Shown here piece after piece: positions 8,654 to 17,985 of a DNA stretch of 64,000 nucleotides; position 1 is the stretch's first letter; each line of letters opens with the position of its first letter. Made by a program: the position numbers and the translations under genes. Below the pieces are notes generated by a model. It did not search any database, was not told the DNA's origin, and saw only the letters and a list, made by a program, of their open reading frames with translations. The DNA is from MVRV01 sp964646755 (GTDB lineage Bacteria; Desulfobacterota; Syntrophia; Syntrophales; Smithellaceae): positions 21,385-85,384 of the forward strand of contig CAZYIE010000011.1 of NCBI GenBank assembly GCA_964646755.1. Reading direction: 5' to 3'.

Positions 8654-9428
8654 AGTTAGTAATGTGGAAACCTGGTATGATCTTATCCGAGCTCTTCACG
8701 GTATCTCCTTTCAGGTGACTCAGGGCAATATCGTTGCCCTTCTCGGCTCCAATGGGGCTGGTAAATCGACTACCTTAAAGACGATTCTCCGGCTCCTATA
8801 TGAGTTGAAGGAAGAACAGCCGGAAAAGGGAACCATCGAGTTTCTTGGGCAGCGCATCGATAGGAAGGATACGGACGAAATCGTTAGAATGGGCATCAGC
8901 TATGTCCCGGAAGGCCGGGAGGTTTTCCCCGAGCTGACTGTAATGGAGAACATTCAGATGGGCGCCTATACGAGAAAAGACAGGAAAGGCATTAAGTCTG
9001 ATATCGATCGCATCCTGAAGCGTTTTCCGATTCTGAATGAACGACGAAATCAGCAGGCGGGTTATCTCAGCGGCGGGGAGCAGCAGATGCTGGCTATCGG
9101 TCGGGCGCTCATGAGCCGGCCTAAGCTCCTGATGCTCGATGAACCATCACTGGGTCTGTCGCCTTTGCTAACCAACGATATTTTCCACATCATTAAGGAA
9201 ATAAACGAGAAGGACGGTGTGACAATCCTGTTGGTTGAACAGAATGTCAATATGGCGCTCAGGTATTCCCATTTTGCCTACCTGATGGAAAATGGCAGAA
9301 TCGTTCGTGCAGACAAACCGGAAGTTCTGCGTGAAGACGATGACGTGAAGGAGTTCTACCTGGGAATCGCGAAAGAGGTGTCGGTGAAGGGATTCAAGCG
9401 CTACCGCAGAAAGGTAAGATTTCGATGA
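8646..9428 (+). CDS. LivF-type ABC transporter ATP-binding protein with basic tail (module A)
   Basis: The ATG at 8646, preceded by GGAGGAGG, gives 260 residues. Walker A is GSNGAGKST, the signature LSGGEQQMLAIGRAL, Walker B LLMLDEPSLGL and the switch LVEQN. The canonical LivF end (FYLG) is followed by about 20 extra residues rich in Lys, Arg and aromatics (ending FKRYRRKVRFR). A similar tail is on the other two LivF proteins here. The gene overlaps livG by 8 bases and the acyl-CoA synthetase gene by 4 bases. Confidence 0.9.
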   Translation: MLKVSNVETWYDLIRALHGISFQVTQGNIVALLGSNGAGKSTTLKTILRLLYELKEEQPEKGTIEFLGQRIDRKDTDEIVRMGISYVPEGREVFPELTVMENIQMGAYTRKDRKGIKSDIDRILKRFPILNERRNQQAGYLSGGEQQMLAIGRALMSRPKLLMLDEPSLGLSPLLTNDIFHIIKEINEKDGVTILLVEQNVNMALRYSHFAYLMENGRIVRADKPEVLREDDDVKEFYLGIAKEVSVKGFKRYRRKVRFR

Positions 9429-11260
9429 CCCAGTTAACTAATCAGTTCCCCAATTCAATAGTAGATACGCTACCGAAGGCTCTGGTCCATCTCGCCCAAA
9501 AACAGCCTGAGCGGATTGCCTTGAGGCGCAAGGATTTCGGCATCTGGCAAGATATTTACTGGTCGGGATACCTGGAGAATGTCAAACAGGTAGCGTTGGG
9601 GCTTCATGCCCTGGGCGTCAAGCGGGGAGACCATGTCTCCATAATCGGGGAAAATAAACCAGAGTGGCTCTATAGCGCCCTGGGTGTCATGTCCATAGGA
9701 GCGACCTTCGTTGGGGTTTACACGACGAATCCTCCTGCCGAATGTGAATATGTTGTAGGCCATTCCGAATCTGCGGTTTACATCTGCGAAGATGAAGAAC
9801 AGTTCGACAAGGCTCTTGTTTTTCGGTCCCGGACGCCGCATTTACGTAAGCTGATTGTCTGGGATATGGAAGGGCTGCGGCACTTTGAAGACCCCATGAT
9901 GATGAGTTTTGACGACCTCCTGGCTCTGGGAAAAAAGACCGGTGATGAGCATCCTCAACTATTTGATGAGCTTGTGGCAGGGGGCAAGGGAGAAGATATC
10001 GGCGGTATCATTTATACATCAGGAACGACTGGTCCACCGAAGGGAGCCATGCTGTCTCATGAAGGTTATCTTTGGGTTGGCAAACAGGCCAGTTTTATCA
10101 CCCGAACCGTTATTGATGACGAGACGATTTCGTTTCTGCCGCTGAATCATGTTTATGAACAGATTTTTGATATGATGGTGCACTTGACGGTAGGTCACAT
10201 TGTGAATTTTACAGAAAATACCGATACTGTTACCATGGACATGCAGGAAGTTTCTCCAACGCTGTTTCATGCAGTGCCGAGGATATGGGAGAAATACTAT
10301 TCCAGCATCATTTTAAAGATGGCCGATGCAACATGGCTCAAAAGAAAGAGTTATGATGTGGCCCTCAATATCGGGTCTCAATACAACGCCGTAAAACTCA
10401 GCGGTAAAACGCCGTCACCGGCACTGAAACTGGCCTATTGGGCGGCCTACTTTGTAGTTTTTCGAAAGTTGAAGAAGCGCCTGGGGTTTGACCGGGTGCG
10501 TCTGGGGTTTTCCGGCGCCGCGCCTATCTCGCATAATATCTTGAAGTATTTTCAAAGTATCGGCATCCCCATCCGGGAAGGTTACGGAATGACCGAGACA
10601 ACAGGGATTACCCATATGTCCGATGAGTTCAACTTCAAACTGGGAACTGTCGGCAAAGCCCTGCCGGAGACGGAAGTGCGGATTGCCGAAGATGGAGAAA
10701 TTCTGGTTAAACATAAAGGGATCATTAAAGGCTACTTCAGGGATGAGGAGAACACCCGGGAGGCTGTTCATGACGGCTGGATGCATACGGGTGATGTGGG
10801 TGAGATCGACGAAGAAGGCTACCTGAAAATCACGGATAGGAAGAAGGATCTGATCATTACGGCTGGGGGTAAGAATATTGCTCCGCAATACATTGAGAAT
10901 ATGTTGAAGTTCTCCCCTTATATTAATGATGCTGTCATCATCGGCGACAAACGAAAATTCATTGCTGCGCTCATTGTTATTGACGAGGAGAACGTCGTTA
11001 AATATGCTCAGGACAACAAGGTCCAGTACACAACATTTGCCAGTCTAACCAAGTCGGAAGAAGTCGTGAATCTGATCTCGGCGGAGATCAACAAGGTCAA
11101 CGATCAGGTGGCGCGTGTGGAAAACATCCGGAAGTTCAGAATCCTCGACAAAAAGCTTTACACCGAAGACGGGGAAGTTACTCCAACCATGAAGGTCAAG
11201 CGCAAGTCCATCAATGAACAGTATAAAGATCTCATAGAAGAAATGTACAGAAGCGATTGA
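9425..11260 (+). CDS. AMP-forming long-chain acyl-CoA synthetase (module A)
   Basis: A 611-residue ANL-superfamily enzyme of the FadD15/long-chain type. Motifs in order: P-loop IYTSGTTGPPKGAML (about 197-211), the FLPLNHVYEQ region, adenylate-binding GYGMTETTG, the hinge TGDVGEIDEEGYLKITDRKK and the C-terminal lysine region ITAGGKNIAPQYIE. It makes acyl-CoA from a carboxylic acid, ATP and CoA. The ATG overlaps the livF stop (ATGA), so ligase and transporter ATPase are translationally coupled. This supports import coupled to CoA activation. The chain length or aromatic nature of the substrate cannot be read from the sequence. Confidence 0.9.
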   Translation: MTQLTNQFPNSIVDTLPKALVHLAQKQPERIALRRKDFGIWQDIYWSGYLENVKQVALGLHALGVKRGDHVSIIGENKPEWLYSALGVMSIGATFVGVYTTNPPAECEYVVGHSESAVYICEDEEQFDKALVFRSRTPHLRKLIVWDMEGLRHFEDPMMMSFDDLLALGKKTGDEHPQLFDELVAGGKGEDIGGIIYTSGTTGPPKGAMLSHEGYLWVGKQASFITRTVIDDETISFLPLNHVYEQIFDMMVHLTVGHIVNFTENTDTVTMDMQEVSPTLFHAVPRIWEKYYSSIILKMADATWLKRKSYDVALNIGSQYNAVKLSGKTPSPALKLAYWAAYFVVFRKLKKRLGFDRVRLGFSGAAPISHNILKYFQSIGIPIREGYGMTETTGITHMSDEFNFKLGTVGKALPETEVRIAEDGEILVKHKGIIKGYFRDEENTREAVHDGWMHTGDVGEIDEEGYLKITDRKKDLIITAGGKNIAPQYIENMLKFSPYINDAVIIGDKRKFIAALIVIDEENVVKYAQDNKVQYTTFASLTKSEEVVNLISAEINKVNDQVARVENIRKFRILDKKLYTEDGEVTPTMKVKRKSINEQYKDLIEEMYRSD

Positions 11261-11405
11261 TGTATCTTGTAGTTTCAGAGCATTATTCAAGTATCAGAAT
11301 GAAATTTTCCATCCCGGTGTCAGGGACGTCTATCAAAAGGTCATCCCCGAGAGTTGCTTCTGAGGCTTATGCCGCAGGTGCTAGAATAAAAGAAGTCTGC
11401 ATTAT

Positions 11406-11434
11406 TTGACAAAGTTGTGAAGGTGGCTTATAGC
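11406..11434 (+). promoter_or_regulatory. candidate sigma70 promoter for a leaderless thiolase mRNA
   Basis: TTGACA (11406-11411) and TATAGC (11429-11434) are spaced by 17 bases. The predicted start point is at or next to the ATG at 11442, and there is no ribosome site at normal spacing. If the promoter is real, the transcript is leaderless. Confidence 0.45.
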
Positions 11435-11441
11435 ATCTTCC

Positions 11442-13058
11442 ATGAAAACAGAAAATAAAACTGCGCCGCTGCTGGTTGGTGCCGCACAGTATACCCAGCC
11501 CAAAGATGTTGTTTGCGCCCTGGATCCGCTGGGGCTTATGATCAAAGCCAGCCGTGCAGCATTTGCTGATGCAGGTGCTGGTGGTCTGGCGGCGCTTGTT
11601 GATACGGTATGTGTGGTCAATAGTTTTTCCCGGGATGATGAAAACACTGCTGCCGCATTGGCGGCAGCAGTAGGCATTCGGCCACGGGAGGCCATCTACT
11701 CGGCAATCGGTGGTAATACTCCCCAAAAACTGGTCAACAGGTTTGCCCGTGATATTGCGGCAGGCAGAAGAAGGGGGGTATTAATTTCCGGCGCGGAAGC
11801 CGTTTATGCCATGTACAGAGCATCCCGCGGAACAACAAAACTTGACTGGCCTGATAACATAACCCTTCAGCAGCTCAATACCCATAATCTTCCTACTAAT
11901 TTTGACGCCATGCTCCATCTGGGTTGTGACCACGAAAAGGAAATACTGGAAGCCCGGGGCGATAAGTATGACGAACCCAACAACACGATAGAAAAAGCCT
12001 ACGATCTTTTTCTGCCTCAGTATATGTATCCTTTTTTTGAAACCGCTCTGCGGCGTTTCGCCGGGAGAACGCCTGAGGAACACCGCCTCTACATGGGCAG
12101 GCGCTATGAACGCCTTTCCCAGATTGCTTCCGAGAACCCCTATGCCTGGAACCGCAAGTTCCTATCGGCAGATGAGATTACGCTGCCGACAGCACACAAC
12201 CGCTTTGTGGTCTATCCCTACACCCTCCGCATGATGTCCAACATCAATGTTGATCAAGCGGCGGCTCTGATTATGACCAGTGAGAGCGATGCCCGGGCAC
12301 TGGGCATTGAATCTTCACGATGGGTTTATCCGATGGGTGGGGCGGAATTGAATAATATCCGGCACGTCACACAAAGGCCGCGGCTTTACGATTCGCCGGC
12401 CATTACGGAAGCATCCCGCTTGGCCCTGCAGCAAGCCGGTTTGTCTCTCGGCGATATTGGAATATTTGACCTTTATAGTTGCTTTCCCTCTGCTGTGGAC
12501 ATTTCCCGTCAGGCCATCGGAATTGACGAAAATGATTCTCGCGATTTATCGGTAACAGGAGGACTTGCCTATTTTGGTGGTCCCGGGAATAATTATTCCC
12601 TGCACGCCATCGCTACCGTCATGAGCCATATCCGCCGGGATCGTCGCTTAAAAGCTATGGTAACGGCCAATGGCTGGTACAACTCCAAACATGCCATTGG
12701 CATCTATGGTGCGGAATCTCCGGCGAACCCCTGGGAGGATGAAGATTATTCGGCAATCCAGAAAGCAATCGATGCCGAAGCTTTACCCGAGCCGGTTGAA
12801 CGAGCAGAAGGTCCTTTGACGGTTGAGGCATATTCGATTCGGTATGATGCCGCCGGGCATCCGGAGCGTGTCACCGTTATTGGTAGCCTGCAGAGCGGTC
12901 GCCGGGCACTGGCAGATATTCAAGCCGAGACACACGAACTCAGAAAACTCGAGCAGGTCAAGCTGGTAGGAAAGACAGGTGCAGCAAGATTTAACTTTGC
13001 AGCAGGCAGGAATTCCGTGGTTTTTGATCCTGCCCTGTATCAGTCCATGACGCCATAA
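11442..13058 (+). CDS. SCP2-type thiolase / acetyl-CoA acetyltransferase family protein
   Basis: A 538-residue thiolase-superfamily protein with a thiolase fold over about residues 1-430 and an approximately 80-residue C-terminal OB-like extension. Landmarks are LLVGAAQYTQ, IFDLYSCFPSAVDI and GGLAYFGGPGNNYSLHAIATV. It would cleave 3-oxoacyl-CoA or perform a related Claisen-type step. It stands alone, 181 bases after module A, with its own promoter candidate. No Shine-Dalgarno sequence is visible before the ATG. The position of the nucleophilic cysteine is unclear to me. Confidence 0.8.
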   Translation: MKTENKTAPLLVGAAQYTQPKDVVCALDPLGLMIKASRAAFADAGAGGLAALVDTVCVVNSFSRDDENTAAALAAAVGIRPREAIYSAIGGNTPQKLVNRFARDIAAGRRRGVLISGAEAVYAMYRASRGTTKLDWPDNITLQQLNTHNLPTNFDAMLHLGCDHEKEILEARGDKYDEPNNTIEKAYDLFLPQYMYPFFETALRRFAGRTPEEHRLYMGRRYERLSQIASENPYAWNRKFLSADEITLPTAHNRFVVYPYTLRMMSNINVDQAAALIMTSESDARALGIESSRWVYPMGGAELNNIRHVTQRPRLYDSPAITEASRLALQQAGLSLGDIGIFDLYSCFPSAVDISRQAIGIDENDSRDLSVTGGLAYFGGPGNNYSLHAIATVMSHIRRDRRLKAMVTANGWYNSKHAIGIYGAESPANPWEDEDYSAIQKAIDAEALPEPVERAEGPLTVEAYSIRYDAAGHPERVTVIGSLQSGRRALADIQAETHELRKLEQVKLVGKTGAARFNFAAGRNSVVFDPALYQSMTP

Positions 13059-13533
13059 AGATAATCTAGCTTTCTGAAGAAATATCCGGAGAATCCAATG
13101 GGCAATCCGTTGATTGCTTTGTAGTATATTTTACGCTTCAATCCCGTTTTTTACTGCGAAATATTCCACTTCTTTACGCGAGTTTCAGCGCATACTTGCC
13201 CAATCGCCGGATCAGCATCACCCCGTAATTGAAAAAGTCATTCGTGAAATAATTGCCAAAGCTGTTTTTAAAAAGTTCAATTATATTAATGGGATTGATG
13301 TCGTCAGATTTCTTAAATAATTCTTGACATCAAAGAGATATTAAGGTACTCCACCATTGGTATTATTACCGGCGGTCAAACAATGACCGCTGTTCACGAG
13401 TTCAAAATTTCCCTTACCATGACGGATAAAAACCCTTTCCCGTCAAAAGGTTTTATCTCTCAGAGGTTTTTCAGCAGATGGACATGAAGCTTATAATCAC
13501 AAGTCTACATCAAATCAATATGAGGAGGTATAT
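13059..13533. other. intergenic region before the fad operon
   Basis: These 475 bases hold no convincing gene. A TTG-initiated 68-codon frame (13114-13320) has protein-like composition but no ribosome site. A perfect dyad GCGGTCA-AACAA-TGACCGC lies at 13372-13390 and could be an operator. A TATAAT at 13492-13497 with a poor -35 element is the only promoter-like sequence close to the fad operon. Confidence 0.45.
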
Positions 13534-15399
13534 ATGAGTAACGGGTTAGTTAATACTAGAGATCAGCAGTTTATCCTCTTTGAACAGCTGGGCATCGAGA
13601 AACTGTTCACAACGGAGAAGTTCAAGGATTTCTCCAAGGATGACGTGTTGATGATGCAGAATGAGGCCGAGAAAATGGCCATCAACGTTATCCTTCCTAC
13701 GTACACGGAAGGAGACAAGGAAGGCTGTCACCTGAAAGACGGCAATGTATCGACACCGAAAATTTTCAAGGATGCCTTTAATAAATACAAGGAAGGCGGA
13801 TGGTTATGCCCCATGAAGTCGCCCGATGTAGGTGGACAGGGAATGCCGATGATTATGGCTACGGCTTACAGCGAAATGTTTATCGCTGCCAACATCGCTT
13901 TCGTCATGTACGGCGGCCTCACAATCGGCGCAGCCGGGCTGATTGAAAAATTCGGGACGGAAGAGCAGAAGAACAAATATATGTACAAGATGTACTCCGG
14001 TGAATGGTGCGGCACAATGTGTCTGACTGAACCGGGTGCCGGCAGCGATGTCGGGGCGCTGAAAACTGTAGCCAAGAGACTTCCCGACGGAACTTACAGC
14101 ATCTCGGGAACCAAGTGCTTCATCTCCGCCGGAGATCACGATCTGGCGCCGAACATTATTCATCCGGTTCTGGCCAGAATCGAAGGTGATCCTCCCGGAA
14201 CGGGCGGTATCTCTATTTTCATTGTTCCGAAGTTTAAGGTCAAGGAAGACGGCAGTCTCGGTAAGCTCAACGACGTCCATACCGGTAACGTAGAACACAA
14301 GATGGGACTCAAAGGAAACGCCACCTGTACACTGAACTTTGGTGATGACGGCAAATGTATCGGCGAGCTTCTCGGCAAGGAAAAGGAAGGCATGAAAGTC
14401 ATGTTCCACATGATGAACGAAGCCCGTCTGGAAGTCGGTATGCAGGGATTAGGACATGGTACCGCCGCCTACGAGCATGCTGTCCAGTACGCCAAGGAAA
14501 GAATCCAGAGTACGCCAGTCTGGGAAATGAAGAACCCCGACGCCAAGTCCGTTGCCATTATTCAGCATCCGGACGTCCGCAAGGATTTGATGTGGATGAA
14601 GGCATATGTGGAAGGTATCCGCGCCATGAATTACTTTGCGGCCTACTGTATGGATCTGGCCGAAACAGCGGAAACAAAGGAAGAACATGATAAATGGCAC
14701 GGTTTTGTGGAATTACTCACGCCTCTGTGCAAGGCTTTCTCCTCCGACCGCGGATTCGATATTTGTAATAAGGCTATCGATGTATACGGCGGTTACGGCT
14801 ACTGCCAGGAATATCCTGTCGAGCAGTATCTGCGGGACTGCAAAATCGCCTGCATCTATGAAGGAACTAACGGCATCCAGTCTCTGGATCTAGTGGGAAG
14901 AAAACTGGGTCAGCGCAAGGGCGCGAACATGATGGCTATGATGGGAGAAATCGGTGGAACGATCGCCAAAGCAAAGACCTTTGAAGATCTAAAAAAGTAC
15001 GCCGTTAAGATGGAAGATTCCTTCAATGCCCTGGTGGACCTGGTAATGACATTGGCTTCGCTTGGAAAGAGTGCCAATTTCCTGGTTCCCATTCTGAATG
15101 CTTCAGCGGTTATGGATATTTTTGGTGACGTCCTGATGGGACATTTTCTTATGCAGGCCGCATGCATCGCCGAGGAAAAGCTGGGCGTAATTTATCAGGG
15201 AGCAGGCGCCGAGGATTCCAAGGGTAAACAGCGCGGGTTGATCCGCGATAACGCCGACGTGGCTTTCTACGCCGGAAAGGTAGCTTCGGCTAAATTCTTC
15301 GCAGCGGAAATTCTCCCGACTGTCAAGGGCCGTTGCGAAGTTATCAAGGCCGCCGACAAGATCACGATTGAAATTGCCGACGAGTCTTTCACAATCTAA
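13534..15399 (+). CDS. acyl-CoA dehydrogenase, long (about 600-residue) type
   Basis: A 621-residue FAD-dependent acyl-CoA dehydrogenase. It has the FAD/substrate motifs MCLTEPGAGSD (162-172) and KCFISAGDHD. The catalytic base is in IYEGTNGIQ (Glu443), and a C-terminal helical extension of about 150 residues is typical of the longer FadE-like class. It introduces the 2,3-double bond of acyl-CoA and passes electrons to an ETF not encoded here. The site AGGAGG is 6 bases before the ATG. It is first in an operon with the FadN-type and thiolase genes. Confidence 0.92.
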   Translation: MSNGLVNTRDQQFILFEQLGIEKLFTTEKFKDFSKDDVLMMQNEAEKMAINVILPTYTEGDKEGCHLKDGNVSTPKIFKDAFNKYKEGGWLCPMKSPDVGGQGMPMIMATAYSEMFIAANIAFVMYGGLTIGAAGLIEKFGTEEQKNKYMYKMYSGEWCGTMCLTEPGAGSDVGALKTVAKRLPDGTYSISGTKCFISAGDHDLAPNIIHPVLARIEGDPPGTGGISIFIVPKFKVKEDGSLGKLNDVHTGNVEHKMGLKGNATCTLNFGDDGKCIGELLGKEKEGMKVMFHMMNEARLEVGMQGLGHGTAAYEHAVQYAKERIQSTPVWEMKNPDAKSVAIIQHPDVRKDLMWMKAYVEGIRAMNYFAAYCMDLAETAETKEEHDKWHGFVELLTPLCKAFSSDRGFDICNKAIDVYGGYGYCQEYPVEQYLRDCKIACIYEGTNGIQSLDLVGRKLGQRKGANMMAMMGEIGGTIAKAKTFEDLKKYAVKMEDSFNALVDLVMTLASLGKSANFLVPILNASAVMDIFGDVLMGHFLMQAACIAEEKLGVIYQGAGAEDSKGKQRGLIRDNADVAFYAGKVASAKFFAAEILPTVKGRCEVIKAADKITIEIADESFTI

Positions 15400-15419
15400 T
15401 GTTGACAAACAACTTATAA

Positions 15420-15473
15420 CCCGGTGACGGACGTCGATGCGACCTGTCATGGCATACATCGACGCCGCACCGG
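15420..15473 (+). repeat. leader hairpin between dehydrogenase and HAD/ECH genes
   Basis: CCCGGTG (15420-15426) pairs with CACCGGG (15468-15474), and CGTCGATG (15432-15439) pairs with CATCGACG (15457-15464). The 17-base loop closes a long imperfect hairpin just before the ribosome site. There is no T-run, so mRNA processing or translational control fits better than termination. Confidence 0.55.
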
Positions 15474-15498
15474 GGTAATCTCTCTTGAGGAGGAAACT

Positions 15499-17919
15499 AT
15501 GTCTTATAAAATTAAAAAAGCAGCTGTTCTGGGTGCCGGTGTTATGGGTGCCACCATCGCGGCCCATTTGACCAATGCGGGGATCGAGTGTGTTCTTCTG
15601 GACATTATCCCTTTTGAATTGACGGACGCCGATAAGGCTAAAGGACTGACGGAAAAGAGTCCGGCATGGCGGAACCGTTTTGCCGCCAACGGTCTGGCCG
15701 GGATTATGAAGGCAAAACCCGCCGCATTTTTTACCAAGAAAAACGCATCTATGATCACAATAGGCAATCTGGAAGACAATCTGGGTATGCTGAAAGATGT
15801 TGACTGGGTATGCGAAGTCGTTATCGAAAACCTGAAAATCAAACAGGAGCTCTTTGCCAAACTGGAAAAAGCATTAAAAAAGGATTGCATTATCTCCACG
15901 AACACATCCGGTATTCCCATTAAGGACGTTTCGGCTAAATTCAGCGCCAATATGAAAGCACATTTTCTGGGCACTCACTTCTTCAATCCGCCCCGTTACA
16001 TGAAGCTCCTGGAAGTCATTCCCGGCAAGGAAACGAAGAAAGAGATCGTCGACTATATGGTTACCTTCTGTGAAGAAGTTCTGGGCAAGGGTGTTGTTGT
16101 CTGCAAAGACTCGCCGAACTTTATCGGAAACCGCATCGGTATATTCGATATTTCCAATGTCATCCACCTGATGGTTGAAAAAGACATGAAGATTGAGGAA
16201 ATCGACGCCATTTTCGGGAAGGCCATGGGGCGTCCGGGCACGGCCGTTTTCGGCACGATGGACCTTGTCGGTCTTGATACCGGTATCCATGTTATGAAAA
16301 ACCTCCATGACGCCGTCCCAGATGACGAAATGAAGGAATGGTTTATACCTACAGACTTCCTGACTGCAATGATGGAAAAGAAGTGGCTTGGCAACAAGAC
16401 GAAGCAGGGCTTTTACAAGAAAACAAAAGATGAAAAAGGCAAGAAGGTCAAACTGGTTATCGATTACAAGACACTGGAATACAAACCGGCGCCGAAGGTA
16501 CAGTTTGCATCCGTTTCAGCAGCCAACAAGGTTGAAGGCGGTCCGGGTGCCAAGATAAAAGCCCTTTTCAACGGCAAAGATGCTGCCGCCGAATTTGTCC
16601 GCGAATTTCTCTGCAACAATTTCATTTATGCAGCGAACCGGATTCCCGAGATTGCCGAGAGGGTTATGGAAATAGACAACACCATGAAGTGGGGCTACAA
16701 TCAGAAACTCGGTCCCTTCGAAGTATGGGATGCCGTGGGTGTGCGTGAAGCCGTTGAAGTCATGAAGAAGCTCAAGAAAAAAGTGCCCAAGAAGATCGAA
16801 GAAATGCTGAAAGCCGGTTGCGAATCCTTCTACACCAAGAAGAAGGACGGTCAGTACATCTATGATTTTGCAACCAAGGGCTACGTTAAAGTCGATGAAA
16901 ATCCGAAGATTATTCTTCTGCCCTCCCTGAAAGACCAGAAAAAGGTCGTCAAGGAAAACGCCAGTGCCAGCCTAGTCGATATCGGTGACGGCGTGGCCTG
17001 TCTTGAGTTCCATACGAAGATGAATGCCATCGACGACGGCATGGTCGAGATGATTAAAGCCAGTTGCGATATCGTTGAAAAAGACTTCAAAGGTCTGGTT
17101 GTTGCCAATCACGATGAGCGTGCTTTTTCCGCCGGCGCCAATGTCTTCAAGGTACTCATGGCGATTCAGAAAGGCGAATGGGATTTCGTGGAGAACAGCA
17201 TCTCCGACCTCCAGAACGCCCTCATGAAAATGAAATATCTCTCCAAGCCCACTGTAACTGCTCCTGCGGGCATGGCTCTGGGCGGGGGATGTGAAATAGC
17301 AATGCACGGTGCACGATGCCAACCCTGCGGCGAGACCTACATCGGTCTTGTTGAAGTGGGTGTCGGCCTCATTCCGGCCGGCGGCGGCTGCAAGGAAACC
17401 GCCTTGCGTCTCACCGAAGGCATTCCGACCGGTGCAGTGGAGGGTGGTCTTAACCTCCAGCATTATTATATCAAGGCCTTCGAGAATATCGCCACGGCAA
17501 AAGTGGCTACCAGCGCGGCGGAAGCCATGGATCTGGGCTATATCCGGAAAACAGAAAACATCAGTCTCGGTCGCGACCAGCAGATTTGGGACGCCAAACA
17601 ACTCGTCCTCGGCATGTCGCTGTACTACAAACCGGGACGGCAGGCACTGATTCCCGTTATGGGCGAAAACTTCCGCGGCCTGATTAATGCGGCGCTTTAC
17701 AACATGCGTGCCGGCAATTACGTTTCCGACTACGATGTCCATGTATCCAAGAAGATCGCCTACATTATGTCGGGCGGTGACTGTGCGGAAGGAACCTTTG
17801 TAACGGAACAGGAACTTCTGGATCTGGAAAGAGAAGCCTTCCTGAGTCTCGCCGGCGAGCAGAAGACCCAGGATCGTATTATGCACATGTGGACAACAGG
17901 CAAGCCCCTGCGCAACTAA
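15499..17919 (+). CDS. 3-hydroxyacyl-CoA dehydrogenase/enoyl-CoA hydratase, FadN-type order
   Basis: The ATG at 15499 (ribosome site GAGGAGGAAAC) gives 806 residues. The dehydrogenase comes first, with the NAD site VLGAGVMGATIAAH (about 10-23) and the catalytic histidine region GTHFFNPPRYMKLLEV. A second dehydrogenase lobe follows. The C-terminal half is a crotonase fold with oxyanion segment FSAGANVFKVL, glutamate in ALGGGCEIAM and the glutamate in GLVEVGVGLIPAGGG. Hydratase and dehydrogenase together convert enoyl-CoA to 3-oxoacyl-CoA. This domain order is the reverse of the FadB-type enzyme at 35604. Confidence 0.9.
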   Translation: MSYKIKKAAVLGAGVMGATIAAHLTNAGIECVLLDIIPFELTDADKAKGLTEKSPAWRNRFAANGLAGIMKAKPAAFFTKKNASMITIGNLEDNLGMLKDVDWVCEVVIENLKIKQELFAKLEKALKKDCIISTNTSGIPIKDVSAKFSANMKAHFLGTHFFNPPRYMKLLEVIPGKETKKEIVDYMVTFCEEVLGKGVVVCKDSPNFIGNRIGIFDISNVIHLMVEKDMKIEEIDAIFGKAMGRPGTAVFGTMDLVGLDTGIHVMKNLHDAVPDDEMKEWFIPTDFLTAMMEKKWLGNKTKQGFYKKTKDEKGKKVKLVIDYKTLEYKPAPKVQFASVSAANKVEGGPGAKIKALFNGKDAAAEFVREFLCNNFIYAANRIPEIAERVMEIDNTMKWGYNQKLGPFEVWDAVGVREAVEVMKKLKKKVPKKIEEMLKAGCESFYTKKKDGQYIYDFATKGYVKVDENPKIILLPSLKDQKKVVKENASASLVDIGDGVACLEFHTKMNAIDDGMVEMIKASCDIVEKDFKGLVVANHDERAFSAGANVFKVLMAIQKGEWDFVENSISDLQNALMKMKYLSKPTVTAPAGMALGGGCEIAMHGARCQPCGETYIGLVEVGVGLIPAGGGCKETALRLTEGIPTGAVEGGLNLQHYYIKAFENIATAKVATSAAEAMDLGYIRKTENISLGRDQQIWDAKQLVLGMSLYYKPGRQALIPVMGENFRGLINAALYNMRAGNYVSDYDVHVSKKIAYIMSGGDCAEGTFVTEQELLDLEREAFLSLAGEQKTQDRIMHMWTTGKPLRN

Positions 17920-17935
17920 TAACCAATAATTGACA

Positions 17936-17963
17936 GGACGCCGGTTCCGCGGATCCGGCGTCC
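17936..17963 (+). repeat. perfect 9-bp stem-loop between fadN-type and thiolase genes
   Basis: GGACGCCGG (17936-17944) and CCGGCGTCC (17955-17963) form a perfect stem; the loop itself is partly self-complementary. It lies 22 bases before the thiolase ATG, with no T-run. It is a likely RNA processing or stability element. Confidence 0.6.
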
Positions 17964-17985
17964 GTTACATACAAGGAGGAACATC

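Noticed and set aside
13114..13320. 68-codon frame before the fad operon
   Set aside because: It starts with TTG, has no ribosome site and matches no family I recognise; kept only as a note in the intergenic entry.
16972..17886. 304-codon reverse frame inside the FadN-type gene
   Set aside because: It mirrors a codon-biased coding strand and has no family features or start signal.
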